From Bacteroidaceae bacterium (GTDB lineage: Bacteria > Bacteroidota > Bacteroidia > Bacteroidales > Bacteroidaceae): DNA of 43,337 nt. Every line of letters begins with the position of its first letter. Positions within the stretch are counted from its first letter, which is position 1. Shown piece after piece: positions 36,577 to 43,337 of this stretch. A program made the position numbers and the translations under genes. The stretch covers positions 1 to 43,337 of the forward strand of contig JAILEU010000103.1 of NCBI GenBank assembly GCA_024697785.1. The letters run 5' to 3'. The notes under the pieces are model-generated. The model did no database searches and had not been told where the DNA came from. It saw nothing but the letters and a program-made list of their open reading frames with translations.

Positions 36577-37944
36577 TTATCGGTATATCTTCAGCGTATG
36601 TCCTGCGGTGATGCGGTCGCTGCGCAGGCCGTTCCACTTCTTAATCTGTGCGACGCTGACGCCGTACTTCCGGGCGATGGAGCCCAGCGACTCACCGGCG
36701 CGGATCTTGTGGGTTATCAGCCCTCCCTTGCCGCCTGATGAGCGGGAGGGGGTGACGGCACGGGGCTCGACGGTCTTCTGCGGGGGGAAGAACTTGTCGT
36801 GCTGATAGGCATAGACAGAGTCGCCTTTGTCGATGAACACGGCTATCTTGTCCATGGGCAGGCGCAGCGAGTAGGGCTCGAAGGCGCCGGGGATGAGGTC
36901 TTCCTTGTACTGCGGGTTGAGGGCACGCAGGGCTTCCATGTCGATGTCGCACACGGCGGCAATCTGCTCGAGATAGACGTTGCGGTGGAGCATCAGCGTG
37001 TCGTTGGCCAACGGCAGCGTCGTCTCCATGGGACAGATGCCATGCTCGGCATAGTAGGTCATGATGTAGTTGGCGGCGATGAAGGCGGGCACATAGCCGC
37101 GCGTCTCGCGGGGTAGGTTCCAGTAGATGTCCCAGAAGTCGAGCCTTCCGCCACCCGAGCGGTGGATGGCTTTGTTGACGTTGCCGGCACCGCAGTTGTA
37201 GGCGGCGATGGCCAGCGTCCAGTCGCCCAGCAGGTCGTACATGGCGCGCAGATGGTGGGCTGCCGCCCACGTGGCCTTGATGGGGTCACGACGCTCATCG
37301 ACCAGCGAGTTGAGCTTCAGACCGTATGACTTGCCCGTGGGATACATGAACTGCCACATGCCGGTGGCACCGGCACGCGACACGGCGATGGGGTTCATGG
37401 CCGACTCGATGACGGGCAGGTACTTCAGCTCCTGGGGCACGCCGTAGAAGTCGAGCGCCTGCTCGATGACGGGCGAGTAGAACTGCATGACGCCCAGCAT
37501 GTACGACACGAGGGCACGGCTGCGGGTGGCATAGCGGTCGATGACCGCACGCACGGGCTGGTTATAGACCATCGGCACAATGGTGGGCAGGTTGTCCAGC
37601 CGCTCCATATAGACCGAGTCGGGAAAGTCGGGGTTCGTGCCGCTGCCCACACAGAGGCTGTCGTAGAGCAGGTACTTGCGCGAATGCCAGTCGTGCAGCA
37701 GGCTGTCGAGGTTGACGGACATGCTCTCGAGGACGGCCATCGAGTCGTCGCGGATGGTGCGCCACGTGTCGGACAGCGGGTGCTCACGGAACTCCTTGTA
37801 GGGGTTTTCAGCCTCCAGCCACACGGTATCGACGATGACGATGGTGTCCGTCTTGTGGGCGACGGTTCGCTTCTTCCGGTCCCACACGGGCTGCCACGGC
37901 AGCAGGGTCAGCAAGGCAAAGAGGAGTATGAGCGGTTTTTTCAT
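36577..37944 (-). CDS. mltD: MltD-like lytic transglycosylase with LysM, 455 aa
   Basis: Cleaves peptidoglycan glycan strands in the periplasm. Seen: an N-terminal hydrophobic signal (MKKPLILLFALLTLLPW), an SLT domain (about 160-300) with catalytic Glu180 in LPVIESAMNP, GATGMWQFMYPTG and AIAAYNCGAGNVNKAI, then a linker and one C-terminal LysM (about 408-455; HKIRAGESLGSIARKYGVS). No lipobox Cys, so probably soluble or signal-anchored. It starts 6 bases after the DUF5683 stop, indicating cotranscription. The second LysM seen in many MltD proteins is not obvious, though VYLEQIAAVCDIDMEALRAL near residue 325 may be a diverged one. Confidence 0.93.
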   Translation of the reverse strand: MKKPLILLFALLTLLPWQPVWDRKKRTVAHKTDTIVIVDTVWLEAENPYKEFREHPLSDTWRTIRDDSMAVLESMSVNLDSLLHDWHSRKYLLYDSLCVGSGTNPDFPDSVYMERLDNLPTIVPMVYNQPVRAVIDRYATRSRALVSYMLGVMQFYSPVIEQALDFYGVPQELKYLPVIESAMNPIAVSRAGATGMWQFMYPTGKSYGLKLNSLVDERRDPIKATWAAAHHLRAMYDLLGDWTLAIAAYNCGAGNVNKAIHRSGGGRLDFWDIYWNLPRETRGYVPAFIAANYIMTYYAEHGICPMETTLPLANDTLMLHRNVYLEQIAAVCDIDMEALRALNPQYKEDLIPGAFEPYSLRLPMDKIAVFIDKGDSVYAYQHDKFFPPQKTVEPRAVTPSRSSGGKGGLITHKIRAGESLGSIARKYGVSVAQIKKWNGLRSDRITAGHTLKIYR

Positions 37945-37950
37945 GGGGTG

Positions 37951-38658
37951 TCAGAACGATAGGCTGCACTTCACGCCCAGCGAGCGCGCATGCAGGGAAT
38001 AGTAATCGGTAGCCGGGATGACGGAGGGACGGATGTGGAGGCCCAGGTCCTCCGAGATGTCGAAGTGGGCAAGCTCGGCATCGACGTACGCATCGATGAT
38101 GGAGATGACATAGACGCCGATGAAGCTGAAGATGCTCAGGTCGCGATAGCGGCGGTAGTTGTCCTTGCGGTTCTTGAACACGCGCTTCAGGTACGCCTCG
38201 TTGGCCGTGACGTTGTAGTTTGGCGGCAGGAAGTCGGCATAGCTGGCTGTGGCCGGGTCATCGTCCATGATGTCGAGGTAGGCCTGCGAGTAGTCGCGAT
38301 ACATCTGGTTGTTCCACGTCAGGGCGTAAGCACAGCCGAGGAATCCGCCATAGACGATGGGCAGCTTCCAGTACTTGCGGTTGTAAATCTGTCCGCCGCC
38401 TGGGAAGACGATGCCCATCCACGTGGCACGGGCAGGGTCGGGCGACCATGCTTCCTTACCGGCAAGCGAGTCGAGGGCAGCAACGGCGATGCTGTCGCCG
38501 CCAATAAGCATCAGGCTGTCGGTCGTAGCCTGTACAAGGCTGTCGGCACGGGCATAGAGGACAGAGTCGGTGGTTATCGACTGGGCATGCAGAGCCGTAG
38601 TGACCGTCACCGACAGCCACAACAGCGCCACCACAATTCTACCTCCACGCTTCCTCAT
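37951..38658 (-). CDS. DUF5683-family membrane-associated protein, 235 aa
   Basis: Recognised by the block PGGGQIYNRKYWKLPIVYGG (about 90-109) and the C-terminal IIDAYVDAELAHFDIS. A signal peptide is present (ALLWLSVTVTTALHA). Two hydrophobic segments (about 105-117 and 178-192) suggest membrane insertion. Function is unknown. In Bacteroidota this family is often found beside parAB, a transglycosylase and an RSH gene, exactly as here, so a role at the interface of envelope growth and chromosome segregation is a contextual guess. Long repeat array upstream. Confidence 0.85.
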   Translation of the reverse strand: MRKRGGRIVVALLWLSVTVTTALHAQSITTDSVLYARADSLVQATTDSLMLIGGDSIAVAALDSLAGKEAWSPDPARATWMGIVFPGGGQIYNRKYWKLPIVYGGFLGCAYALTWNNQMYRDYSQAYLDIMDDDPATASYADFLPPNYNVTANEAYLKRVFKNRKDNYRRYRDLSIFSFIGVYVISIIDAYVDAELAHFDISEDLGLHIRPSVIPATDYYSLHARSLGVKCSLSF

Positions 38659-38702
38659 CGCACTCTGGATTTCTTTCTGTACTACTTGCTTTTTACTTTC
38701 TT

Positions 38703-38890
38703 TACTACGAATTACACGAATTATACGAATTATTTTTGAACACGGATTACACGGATTGAACGGATTTATTACCGCTTCGCGGTTTTTTTGGAGTCTGCTT
38801 CGCAGAGAAATGTTTCAAAAATTAATTTCAAAATTAAACAAAATTTGGCATTTGACATTCGGCGTGCGAAGCCTTCGCCGCAGGGAATAA
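38703..38890. repeat. TACGAATTA and CGGATT words with small hairpins
   Basis: CGAATTACACGAATTATACG words (38705-38734), then ACGGATTACACGGATTGAACG (38744-38764), the hairpin ACCGC-TTC-GCGGT followed by seven T (38771-38789, terminator-like on the plus strand), and CTGC-TTC-GCAG (38797-38807). The remainder to 38890 is A/T-rich without a frame. Confidence 0.65.
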
Positions 38891-39120
38891 TTTGTAAAAT
38901 TCGTAGTCAAAAAAGTAGGGTATGCAAAGCTATTTTTCTTAACTCTTAACTAGTTAAAATTAGTATAATTCGTAAAATTCGTAGTTCAAAAAAGTAGGCT
39001 GTATGCAAAGCAATTTTTCTTAACTCTTAACTCTTAATTCTTAACTAGTTAAAATTCGTAGTCAAAAAAATAGTCCGTATGCAAAGCTATTTTTCTTAAC
39101 TCTTAATTCTTAATTCTTAA
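38891..39120. repeat. Three-unit tandem array between parB and DUF5683
   Basis: Three imperfect units of about 65-95 bases: AAAATTCGTAGTCAAAAAAGTA, then TATGCAAAGCTATTTTTC, then TTAACTCTTAATTCTTAACTAG words. On the minus strand each core gives TAGCTTTG or TTGCTTTG (38925-38932, 39006-39013, 39082-39089), resembling the Bacteroidota -7 box and pointing toward the DUF5683 gene. The array abuts the parB stop codon. Confidence 0.85.
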
Positions 39121-40008
39121 CTAAGTAAAGCTCTTATTTATCTTGTCCAGGAGGGCGATGATGCCCTCCAGTTCCTTTTCGTTCTTGAAGGGGATGGAGA
39201 TCTTGCCCTTGCCCTTTGCCCCCACCGACAGCTTCACGTCGGTGTGGAAAAACGTTGCCAGATGTTTCTGCAGCACATCGTAGTCGGGGTCGGACGTACG
39301 GCTGCGGCTGCCTTTTTCAGCCTTGCCCTTGGCCGTCTGCTCCTTCACCATCTCCTCTACCTTGCGGACAGAGTAGCCTCCCTCGCGAATCTGGCGGAAC
39401 AGCCGCAGCTGCTCGCCGAGGTCATCGACGGCCAGCAGGGCACGGGCGTGGCCCATGTCGATCTCCTTGTTCTTCAGCGCCACCTGGATCTCACCGGGCA
39501 GCTTGAACAGACGCAGATAGTTGGCGATGGTGGCACGGTTTTTGCCGACACGTTCGCTCAGGTCGTCCTGCGTTATCTGCAGCTCGTCAATCAGTCCCTT
39601 GTAGGCAAGGGCTATCTCCATAGGGTTGAGGTCCGAACGCTGTATGTTCTCCACCAGCGCCAGCTCCAGCACACTCTGGTCCTCTACCTCTTTTATATAA
39701 GCCGGTATGGAGGTGAGCCCTGCCAGTCCCGACGCACGCCAACGGCGTTCGCCCGCCACAATCTGATAACTGTCGTCGCCCGTCCGGCGCAGCGTCACCG
39801 GCTGGATGACGCCATACGTGCGGATGGACTCAGCCAGCTCGTGCAGCGCCTCCTCGTCGAAGTCCTTGCGCGGCTGGTCGGGGTTGGGGGTAATTTGTGC
39901 GAGGGGAATCTCGCTGATGACGGACGACCCCGCCGTCGTCACCTCGTCGGTGGCGATGAGGGCGTCAAGCCCACGCCCAAGGCCTGTATGTTTCTTATCT
40001 TTTGCCAT
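39121..40008 (-). CDS. parB: Chromosome-partitioning protein ParB, 295 aa
   Basis: ParB binds parS sites, spreads as a CTP-dependent clamp and works with ParA to segregate origins. Seen: the N-terminal GLGRGLDALI motif, the ParB/Spo0J nuclease-like domain (IPLAQITPNPDQPRKDFDEEAL, VAGERRWRAS, LVENIQRSDLNPMEIA), an HTH domain (LSERVGKNRATIANYLRLFKL; about 150-170) and a C-terminal dimerisation region. Normal length. It ends with TAG exactly where the TTAACTC array begins. No parS-like TGTTTCACGTGAAACA palindrome was noticed in the window. Confidence 0.96.
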   Translation of the reverse strand: MAKDKKHTGLGRGLDALIATDEVTTAGSSVISEIPLAQITPNPDQPRKDFDEEALHELAESIRTYGVIQPVTLRRTGDDSYQIVAGERRWRASGLAGLTSIPAYIKEVEDQSVLELALVENIQRSDLNPMEIALAYKGLIDELQITQDDLSERVGKNRATIANYLRLFKLPGEIQVALKNKEIDMGHARALLAVDDLGEQLRLFRQIREGGYSVRKVEEMVKEQTAKGKAEKGSRSRTSDPDYDVLQKHLATFFHTDVKLSVGAKGKGKISIPFKNEKELEGIIALLDKINKSFT

Positions 40009-40082
40009 ACTCTTTTATTTACTTCGTTAATGGATAACGGGTAATGGATAATTATCAATTGTCAATTATCAATTTTTAATTG

Positions 40083-40850
40083 TCAATTGCGCGGAGCGCT
40101 AAGTATCTCCTGTGCCAGCTGCAGGTAGCGCCTGGCACCCTGCGAATCGGCGTCGTAGAGGATGGCGGGGACACCGTGGCTGGGGGCCTCGCTCAGACGC
40201 ACATTGCGCGGGATGACCGTCTCGAACACCAGGTTCTGGAAGTGACGGCGCACCTCGTCCAGCACCTGGTTGCTGAGGTTCAGGCGGCTGTCGTACATCG
40301 TCAGCAGGAAGCCTTCGATGCCTAATGAGGGATTGAGACGAAGCTTAATCAACTTAATGGTGTTCAGCAGCTTGCTGATACCCTCCAGCGCGAAGTATTC
40401 GCATTGGACGGGGATGATGACCGTGTCAGCCGCCACCAGCGAGTTGACGGTGATGAGCCCCAGCGAGGGCGAGCAGTCGATGAGGATGAAGTCGTATGTG
40501 TCCTTGATAGGGCTGATGGCGTCCTTCAGCTTCGTCTCTCGCTCCGAGAGGTTCAGCATCTCTATCTCAGCGCCCACCAGGTCGATGTGCGAGGGGATGA
40601 TGTCGAGCCCCTCGATGTCGGTATGGACGACAGCCTCGTCGGCCTTACACTTGCCGATGATACATTCATAGACGGTCTTCTCGGCCTTGCGCACATCCAC
40701 GCCCAGCCCCGACGAGGCGTTGGCCTGCGGGTCGGCGTCAACGAGCAGCACTTTCTTCTCGAGCGTGGCCAGCGAGGCAGCCAGGTTGATGGCTGTGGTG
40801 GTCTTGCCCACACCGCCTTTCTGATTGGCTAATGCCATTATTTTTCCCAT
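40083..40850 (-). CDS. parA: Chromosome-partitioning ATPase ParA (Soj), 255 aa
   Basis: A DNA-binding ATPase that moves ParB-parS complexes. Seen: deviant Walker A NQKGGVGKTTTAINLA (about 8-23), VLLVDADPQANASSGLG (Walker A'), and FILIDCSPSLGLITVNSL (Walker B). Length is standard for chromosomal ParA. It ends CCG-CGC-AAT-TGA, the last six bases being the first of a TTGACAATT word block that fills the gap to parB (40009-40082). A weak minus-strand -7-like TACCTTCG lies at 40882-40889. Confidence 0.96.
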   Translation of the reverse strand: MGKIMALANQKGGVGKTTTAINLAASLATLEKKVLLVDADPQANASSGLGVDVRKAEKTVYECIIGKCKADEAVVHTDIEGLDIIPSHIDLVGAEIEMLNLSERETKLKDAISPIKDTYDFILIDCSPSLGLITVNSLVAADTVIIPVQCEYFALEGISKLLNTIKLIKLRLNPSLGIEGFLLTMYDSRLNLSNQVLDEVRRHFQNLVFETVIPRNVRLSEAPSHGVPAILYDADSQGARRYLQLAQEILSAPRN

Positions 40851-41028
40851 AACAATTCGTTTCGTACATTAATCCAAGCTGCGAAGGTAGTGAAAAACTC
40901 CGCTACCCCCCGCAGAAAATGTCCTAAACTTTTATAAAATGTGGAAAAAACCCTCCATTTGTGGAAAACTCCCCCCTCTCCCGGCGCCTTGGCGCAATTG
41001 AAAATAGAAAAATGATAAAGATAATGTT

Positions 41029-41161
41029 AGGAGTTCAGGAGTACAGGAGTTCAGGAGTTCAGGAGTACAGGAGTTCAGGAGTACAGACAATAGTGCTGCT
41101 AACGAAAAACTGCATGCAAAGGTATCGTCTGAACTCCTGTACTCCTGAACTCCTGAACTCC
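41029..41161. repeat. AGGAGTTC/AGGAGTAC word array inverted about a 42-bp core
   Basis: AGGAGTTCAGGAGTACAGG words run through 41029-41086, a core of 42 bases through 41128, and CTGAACTCCTGTACTCC words through 41161. The two sides are inverted. The core holds CAAAGGTA (41117-41124), the reverse complement of TACCTTTG, pointing toward parA. A GGCGCC-TTGGCGCAATTG module lies just before (40983-41000). The rest of 40851-41210 shows no frame. Confidence 0.85.
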
Positions 41162-41210
41162 CAAAAACATAAACTCCTAAATAGTCAAACAGCCAAAAAT
41201 TGCCTTTAAA

Positions 41211-41242
41211 TTTGCACAAACCGATTTTTTGCCCCATCTTTG
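41211..41242 (+). promoter_or_regulatory. Promoter of the broken DUF4143 gene
   Basis: TTTG at 41211-41214 and CATCTTTG at 41235-41242 have a 20-base spacer. Downstream are two palindromes, CACGAT...ATCGTG (41246-41268) and GATTTTC-AAT-GAAAATC (41280-41296), which could be operators of the original gene. Confidence 0.65.
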
Positions 41243-41287
41243 CACACGATAATCAATGAAAATCGTGTTTACCACGCAAGATTTTCA

Positions 41288-41762
41288 ATGAAAATCGAGC
41301 GCATAAATTATGAATAGCAAAACCATGTTATAAGGAATCTTTCAAATTGACAAAGAGTTAGACGGAAGTATATTCGATGTCGGAGTAGCCAACTACCTGC
41401 TTCACCGCAAGAATCTTGTCCGTGGCAGCGTTGACTACGGACATGCCTTTGAACATCTGGTCGTGCAAGAACTGGTAGCTTATCTGCACTACAGCCACAG
41501 CGAGGAAAAACTCAGCTATTGGCGCACCTATACCGGTGTGGAGGTGGACATCGTTTTGGGCGATGCCCGCATAGCTATCGAGATAAAGTCAACGGAAGAG
41601 GTGCAGAGCAGACACATGAAAAACCTGAAGGTATTTGCTGAGGAACATCCCGGATGCAAGCTGATGATAGTATCTCTCGATGTCTTTACGCGCCAAATGG
41701 GCAATATAGAATGTATCTACGTCATGGACTTCTTCCACCGCCTGTGGACTGACGGCATTTAG
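41288..41762 (+). pseudogene. Internally deleted ATPase with DUF4143 C-terminal domain
   Basis: ATG at 41288 opens a reading of MKIERINYE that stops at TAG 41315. A second open stretch from 41334 (after TAA 41331) gives the C-terminal part of a DUF4143 protein: GVANYLLHRKNLVRGSVDYG, ELVAYLHYSHSEEKLSYWR, and EVDIVLGDARIAIEIKSTEE, ending at TAG 41760-41762. Family members are about 380-450 residues with an N-terminal AAA ATPase; the whole ATPase domain is absent. The promoter and first codons are still present. The best reading is a large internal deletion. The GTG at 41463 could start a 99-residue remnant, but this has no expected function. Confidence 0.82.
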
Positions 41763-41809
41763 CCAGAATCAGCCAACTTTCTTAACTCTTAACTCTTAAT
41801 TCTTAACTA

Positions 41810-42361
41810 ATGTTGAACCTCCTCTGCCAGTCCATCGAGCAGTCTCTGGGCCATTGCATACAGTCGCCCAAGGACTTTGACCAGCTGCGCGAACACATCT
41901 ATACGCGCTTGCACCAACTCATCAGCACCTCCACGCTAAAGCGTGTATGGGGCTACATCGACAGCGAAAGCGAACCCAGCCGCAGCACCCTCAACGTGCT
42001 GGCCCGTTTCGTAGGCTATGGCAGCTATGCCGACTTCTGCGCCGCAGCGGCCAAGGGAGGCACCGATGCCAGCAATCCTGTCGTCAGCCGGCATATCAAC
42101 GTAGCCACCAACCTCGCCGTTAACGATTGTCTCACCCTCACATGGGCACCCGACCGCCAATGCCGTGTGCGATACCTCGGCAACATGCAGTTTCGGGTAG
42201 AGGAGGCCGCGGGCACACGCCTGCAGGCAGGCGACTCTTTCCAGTGCAGCCTCATCGTAGAGGGCGAACCTCTCTACCTGGCCAACCTCATGCAGCCCGG
42301 GCGACAGGCCACCAACTACGTCTGCGGCAAGCGCGGAGGCATACGCTTCGAGCGGACATAA
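41810..42361 (+). CDS. Unknown protein, 183 aa, possible N-terminal DNA-binding fold
   Basis: No family name can be given with confidence. The first half contains STSTLKRVWGYIDSESEPS and LNVLARFVGYGSYADFC (about residues 38-80), a pattern I have seen in uncharacterised Bacteroidota proteins and one that could form a helix-turn-helix. The second half (about 95-183) is beta-rich: LTLTWAPDRQCRVRYLGNMQ, GDSFQCSLIVEGEPLYLANL and YVCGKRGGIRF. No signal peptide, so cytoplasmic. The ATG at 41810 directly abuts TTAACTCTTAATT words. The downstream side is the palindromic element. Confidence 0.75.
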   Translation: MLNLLCQSIEQSLGHCIQSPKDFDQLREHIYTRLHQLISTSTLKRVWGYIDSESEPSRSTLNVLARFVGYGSYADFCAAAAKGGTDASNPVVSRHINVATNLAVNDCLTLTWAPDRQCRVRYLGNMQFRVEEAAGTRLQAGDSFQCSLIVEGEPLYLANLMQPGRQATNYVCGKRGGIRFERT

Positions 42362-42385
42362 TCATCCATCATTTACAATAGTATA

Positions 42386-42698
42386 ATTCAAGTTTCGGAA
42401 GTTAAAAAACGGTTCCAGACTGCGATGAGCGCCCTGAAAGGGCAGAAAGCCACCAGCCCAGGGCAGCGCCCTGGGTACAAACGGCCAAAGTAACTTTCGC
42501 CCTGAAAGGGCAAAAGCTTTACAATACATGGCTGCTGCTTGTATGTTCCCCTCTGAATGGAATGCTTTTGCCCTTTCAGGGCGGCAGAATGATGTGTGCT
42601 TGAATAAACCCAGGGCGTTGCCCTGGGCTGGTGGCTTTCTGCCCTTTCAGGGCGCTCACCGCTGTCTGAACTCGTTTTTTAACTTCCGAAACTTGAAT
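42386..42698. repeat. Palindromic element with 25-bp terminal inverted repeats
   Basis: Perfect 25-base terminal inverted repeats lie at 42386-42410 and 42674-42698 (outer end ATTCAAGTTTCGGAAG). Inside, a stretch of about 50 bases starting GAGCGCCCTGAAAGGGC (42427 on) is near-perfectly complementary to the stretch ending at 42657. CGCCCTGAAAGGGC blocks repeat on both arms. A decayed copy is at 25029-25320. No transposase frame is present. It looks like a small non-autonomous mobile or REP-like palindromic unit; no clear target-site duplication was seen. Confidence 0.88.
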
Positions 42699-42717
42699 AA
42701 ATAATGAATTAGTAATT

Positions 42718-43337
42718 ATGAAAGGTGCTGATTATAAAAAGGAAAAAGGTCGTAGGAAGAAATGGTATTCCTCATTCCTAATTCCTCATTTTTTAATTAT
42801 CATGCTGTTCTTCTCCAGCTGTTCGGATTTCCTGGGTATCCTGCCGCTGAATGAGATTGTGCTTGAGAACTACTGGACGAGCGAGGACGACGTCCGCGCC
42901 ATGGTGAGCGCCTGCTACAGCCGCATGGCCACCAACGACTTCGTCAAGCACGCCTTCGTGTGGGGCGAGTTCCGCTCGGACAACATCGTGCGCGGCCTGG
43001 GCACCAGCAACGAGGAGATAGAGATCCTCGAGGGCAACCTCCAGCCCTCGCACAGCGTCACCCACTGGGGCGCCTACTACGACGTCATCAACCTCTGCAA
43101 CACCACTCTCCACTACGCCCCCGACGTCCTCGGCCGTGACCCCGACTTCGGCGAAACCGAGTGGCTGGCCCTGCGCTCGGAGGTCCTCGCCATCCGAGCC
43201 CTCTGTTACTTCTACCTCGTCCGTACCTTCCGCGACGTGCCCCTCGTCGTCACCCCCACCATCGACGACAACACCTCCTATCAGCAGGCCGCTGCCGACC
43301 CTGACGACGTGCTTCGCCAGATTGTCAACGACCTGCA
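42718..43337 (+). CDS. SusD/RagB-family lipoprotein, 3' end beyond the window
   Basis: SusD-like proteins sit on the outer surface and hand glycans to a SusC TonB-dependent porin. Seen: lipobox FFSSC (Cys37 from the ATG at 42718), then SDFLGILPLNEIVLENYWTS with DDVRAMVSACYSRM, HWGAYYDVINLCNTTL, and EVLAIRALCYFYLVRTFRDV, all typical of the N-terminal TPR region. 206 codons are visible with no stop. Odd points: no susC gene lies upstream, and the hydrophobic stretch of the signal (SSFLIPHFLII) is encoded by TTCCTAATTCCTCATT repeat words. An ATG at 42802 would leave too short a signal. Confidence 0.9.
   Translation, partial: MKGADYKKEKGRRKKWYSSFLIPHFLIIMLFFSSCSDFLGILPLNEIVLENYWTSEDDVRAMVSACYSRMATNDFVKHAFVWGEFRSDNIVRGLGTSNEEIEILEGNLQPSHSVTHWGAYYDVINLCNTTLHYAPDVLGRDPDFGETEWLALRSEVLAIRALCYFYLVRTFRDVPLVVTPTIDDNTSYQQAAADPDDVLRQIVNDL

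Noticed and set aside
34305-36611. A 768-codon open frame opposite the RSH gene
   Set aside because: Antisense shadow; composition and lack of motifs match the other shadows.
39121-40850. parS site or replication origin near parAB
   Set aside because: No TGTTTCACGTGAAACA-like palindrome and no DnaA-box cluster was noticed in or around the genes.
41029-41161. CRISPR array
   Set aside because: The units are 8-9 bp words without spacers, inverted about a core, and no cas gene is nearby.

Overview
The window reads as Bacteroidota DNA, most likely Bacteroidales and plausibly a GC-rich Prevotellaceae-type genome. The support is seen in sequence: several promoters with the Bacteroidota TTTG-N19/20-TAnnTTTG layout, a type III glutamine synthetase, a SusD-family lipoprotein, a DUF5683 gene beside parB, and an sdhC-sdhA-sdhB order. 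The genus is inference.

Layout. 1-5274: the end of rsfS, an acidic lipoprotein, a secreted GH2 beta-glycosidase with its own promoter, and a convergent vWA-domain lipoprotein. 5374-11678 (minus): a surface-glycan cluster of two GT2 glycosyltransferases, a membrane acyltransferase, UDP-galactopyranose mutase and two LicD-family transferases, with two ATGA overlaps. 12149-12277: a 42-codon gene with a canonical promoter. 12724-25018 (plus): glmS, glnN, carA, carB, guaA and pyrG, so every gene here makes or spends glutamine. 25594-28548: a secreted SGNH esterase and a GH109-type glycosidase. 28612-32282 (minus): the sdhCAB / frdCAB complex. 32463-34193 (plus): a SlyD-like isomerase with a cysteine tail, and aroC. 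34227-40850 (minus): parA, parB, DUF5683, an MltD-like transglycosylase and an RSH ppGpp enzyme. 41288-42361: a deletion remnant of a DUF4143 ATPase and an unknown gene. 42718-end: the start of a SusD-family lipoprotein.

The most striking content is between the genes. Nearly every gap is built from short words repeated in tandem (for example AAAACT, ATGAAGA, GTTTAAC, TTGATAA, GACTATT, TTAACTC, AGGAGTTC). Many gaps share one architecture: a word array, a unique or shared core of about 35-70 bp, then the same word array in reverse complement, sometimes nested. Individual modules recur at distant loci: an exact 16-mer at five sites (one with a first-base mismatch), a double-hairpin element in two inverted copies, a covarying 66-bp hairpin pair bracketing the small gene, and a 313-bp palindromic element with 25-bp terminal inverted repeats plus a decayed copy. 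These sequences also enter genes. They supply the AAT-TGA ends of four genes, a probable 39-codon insertion in pyrG, and the signal-peptide coding region of the SusD gene. This dispersed word-core-word family is the best candidate here for an undescribed system.

No rRNA, tRNA, CRISPR array or complete insertion sequence was recognised.
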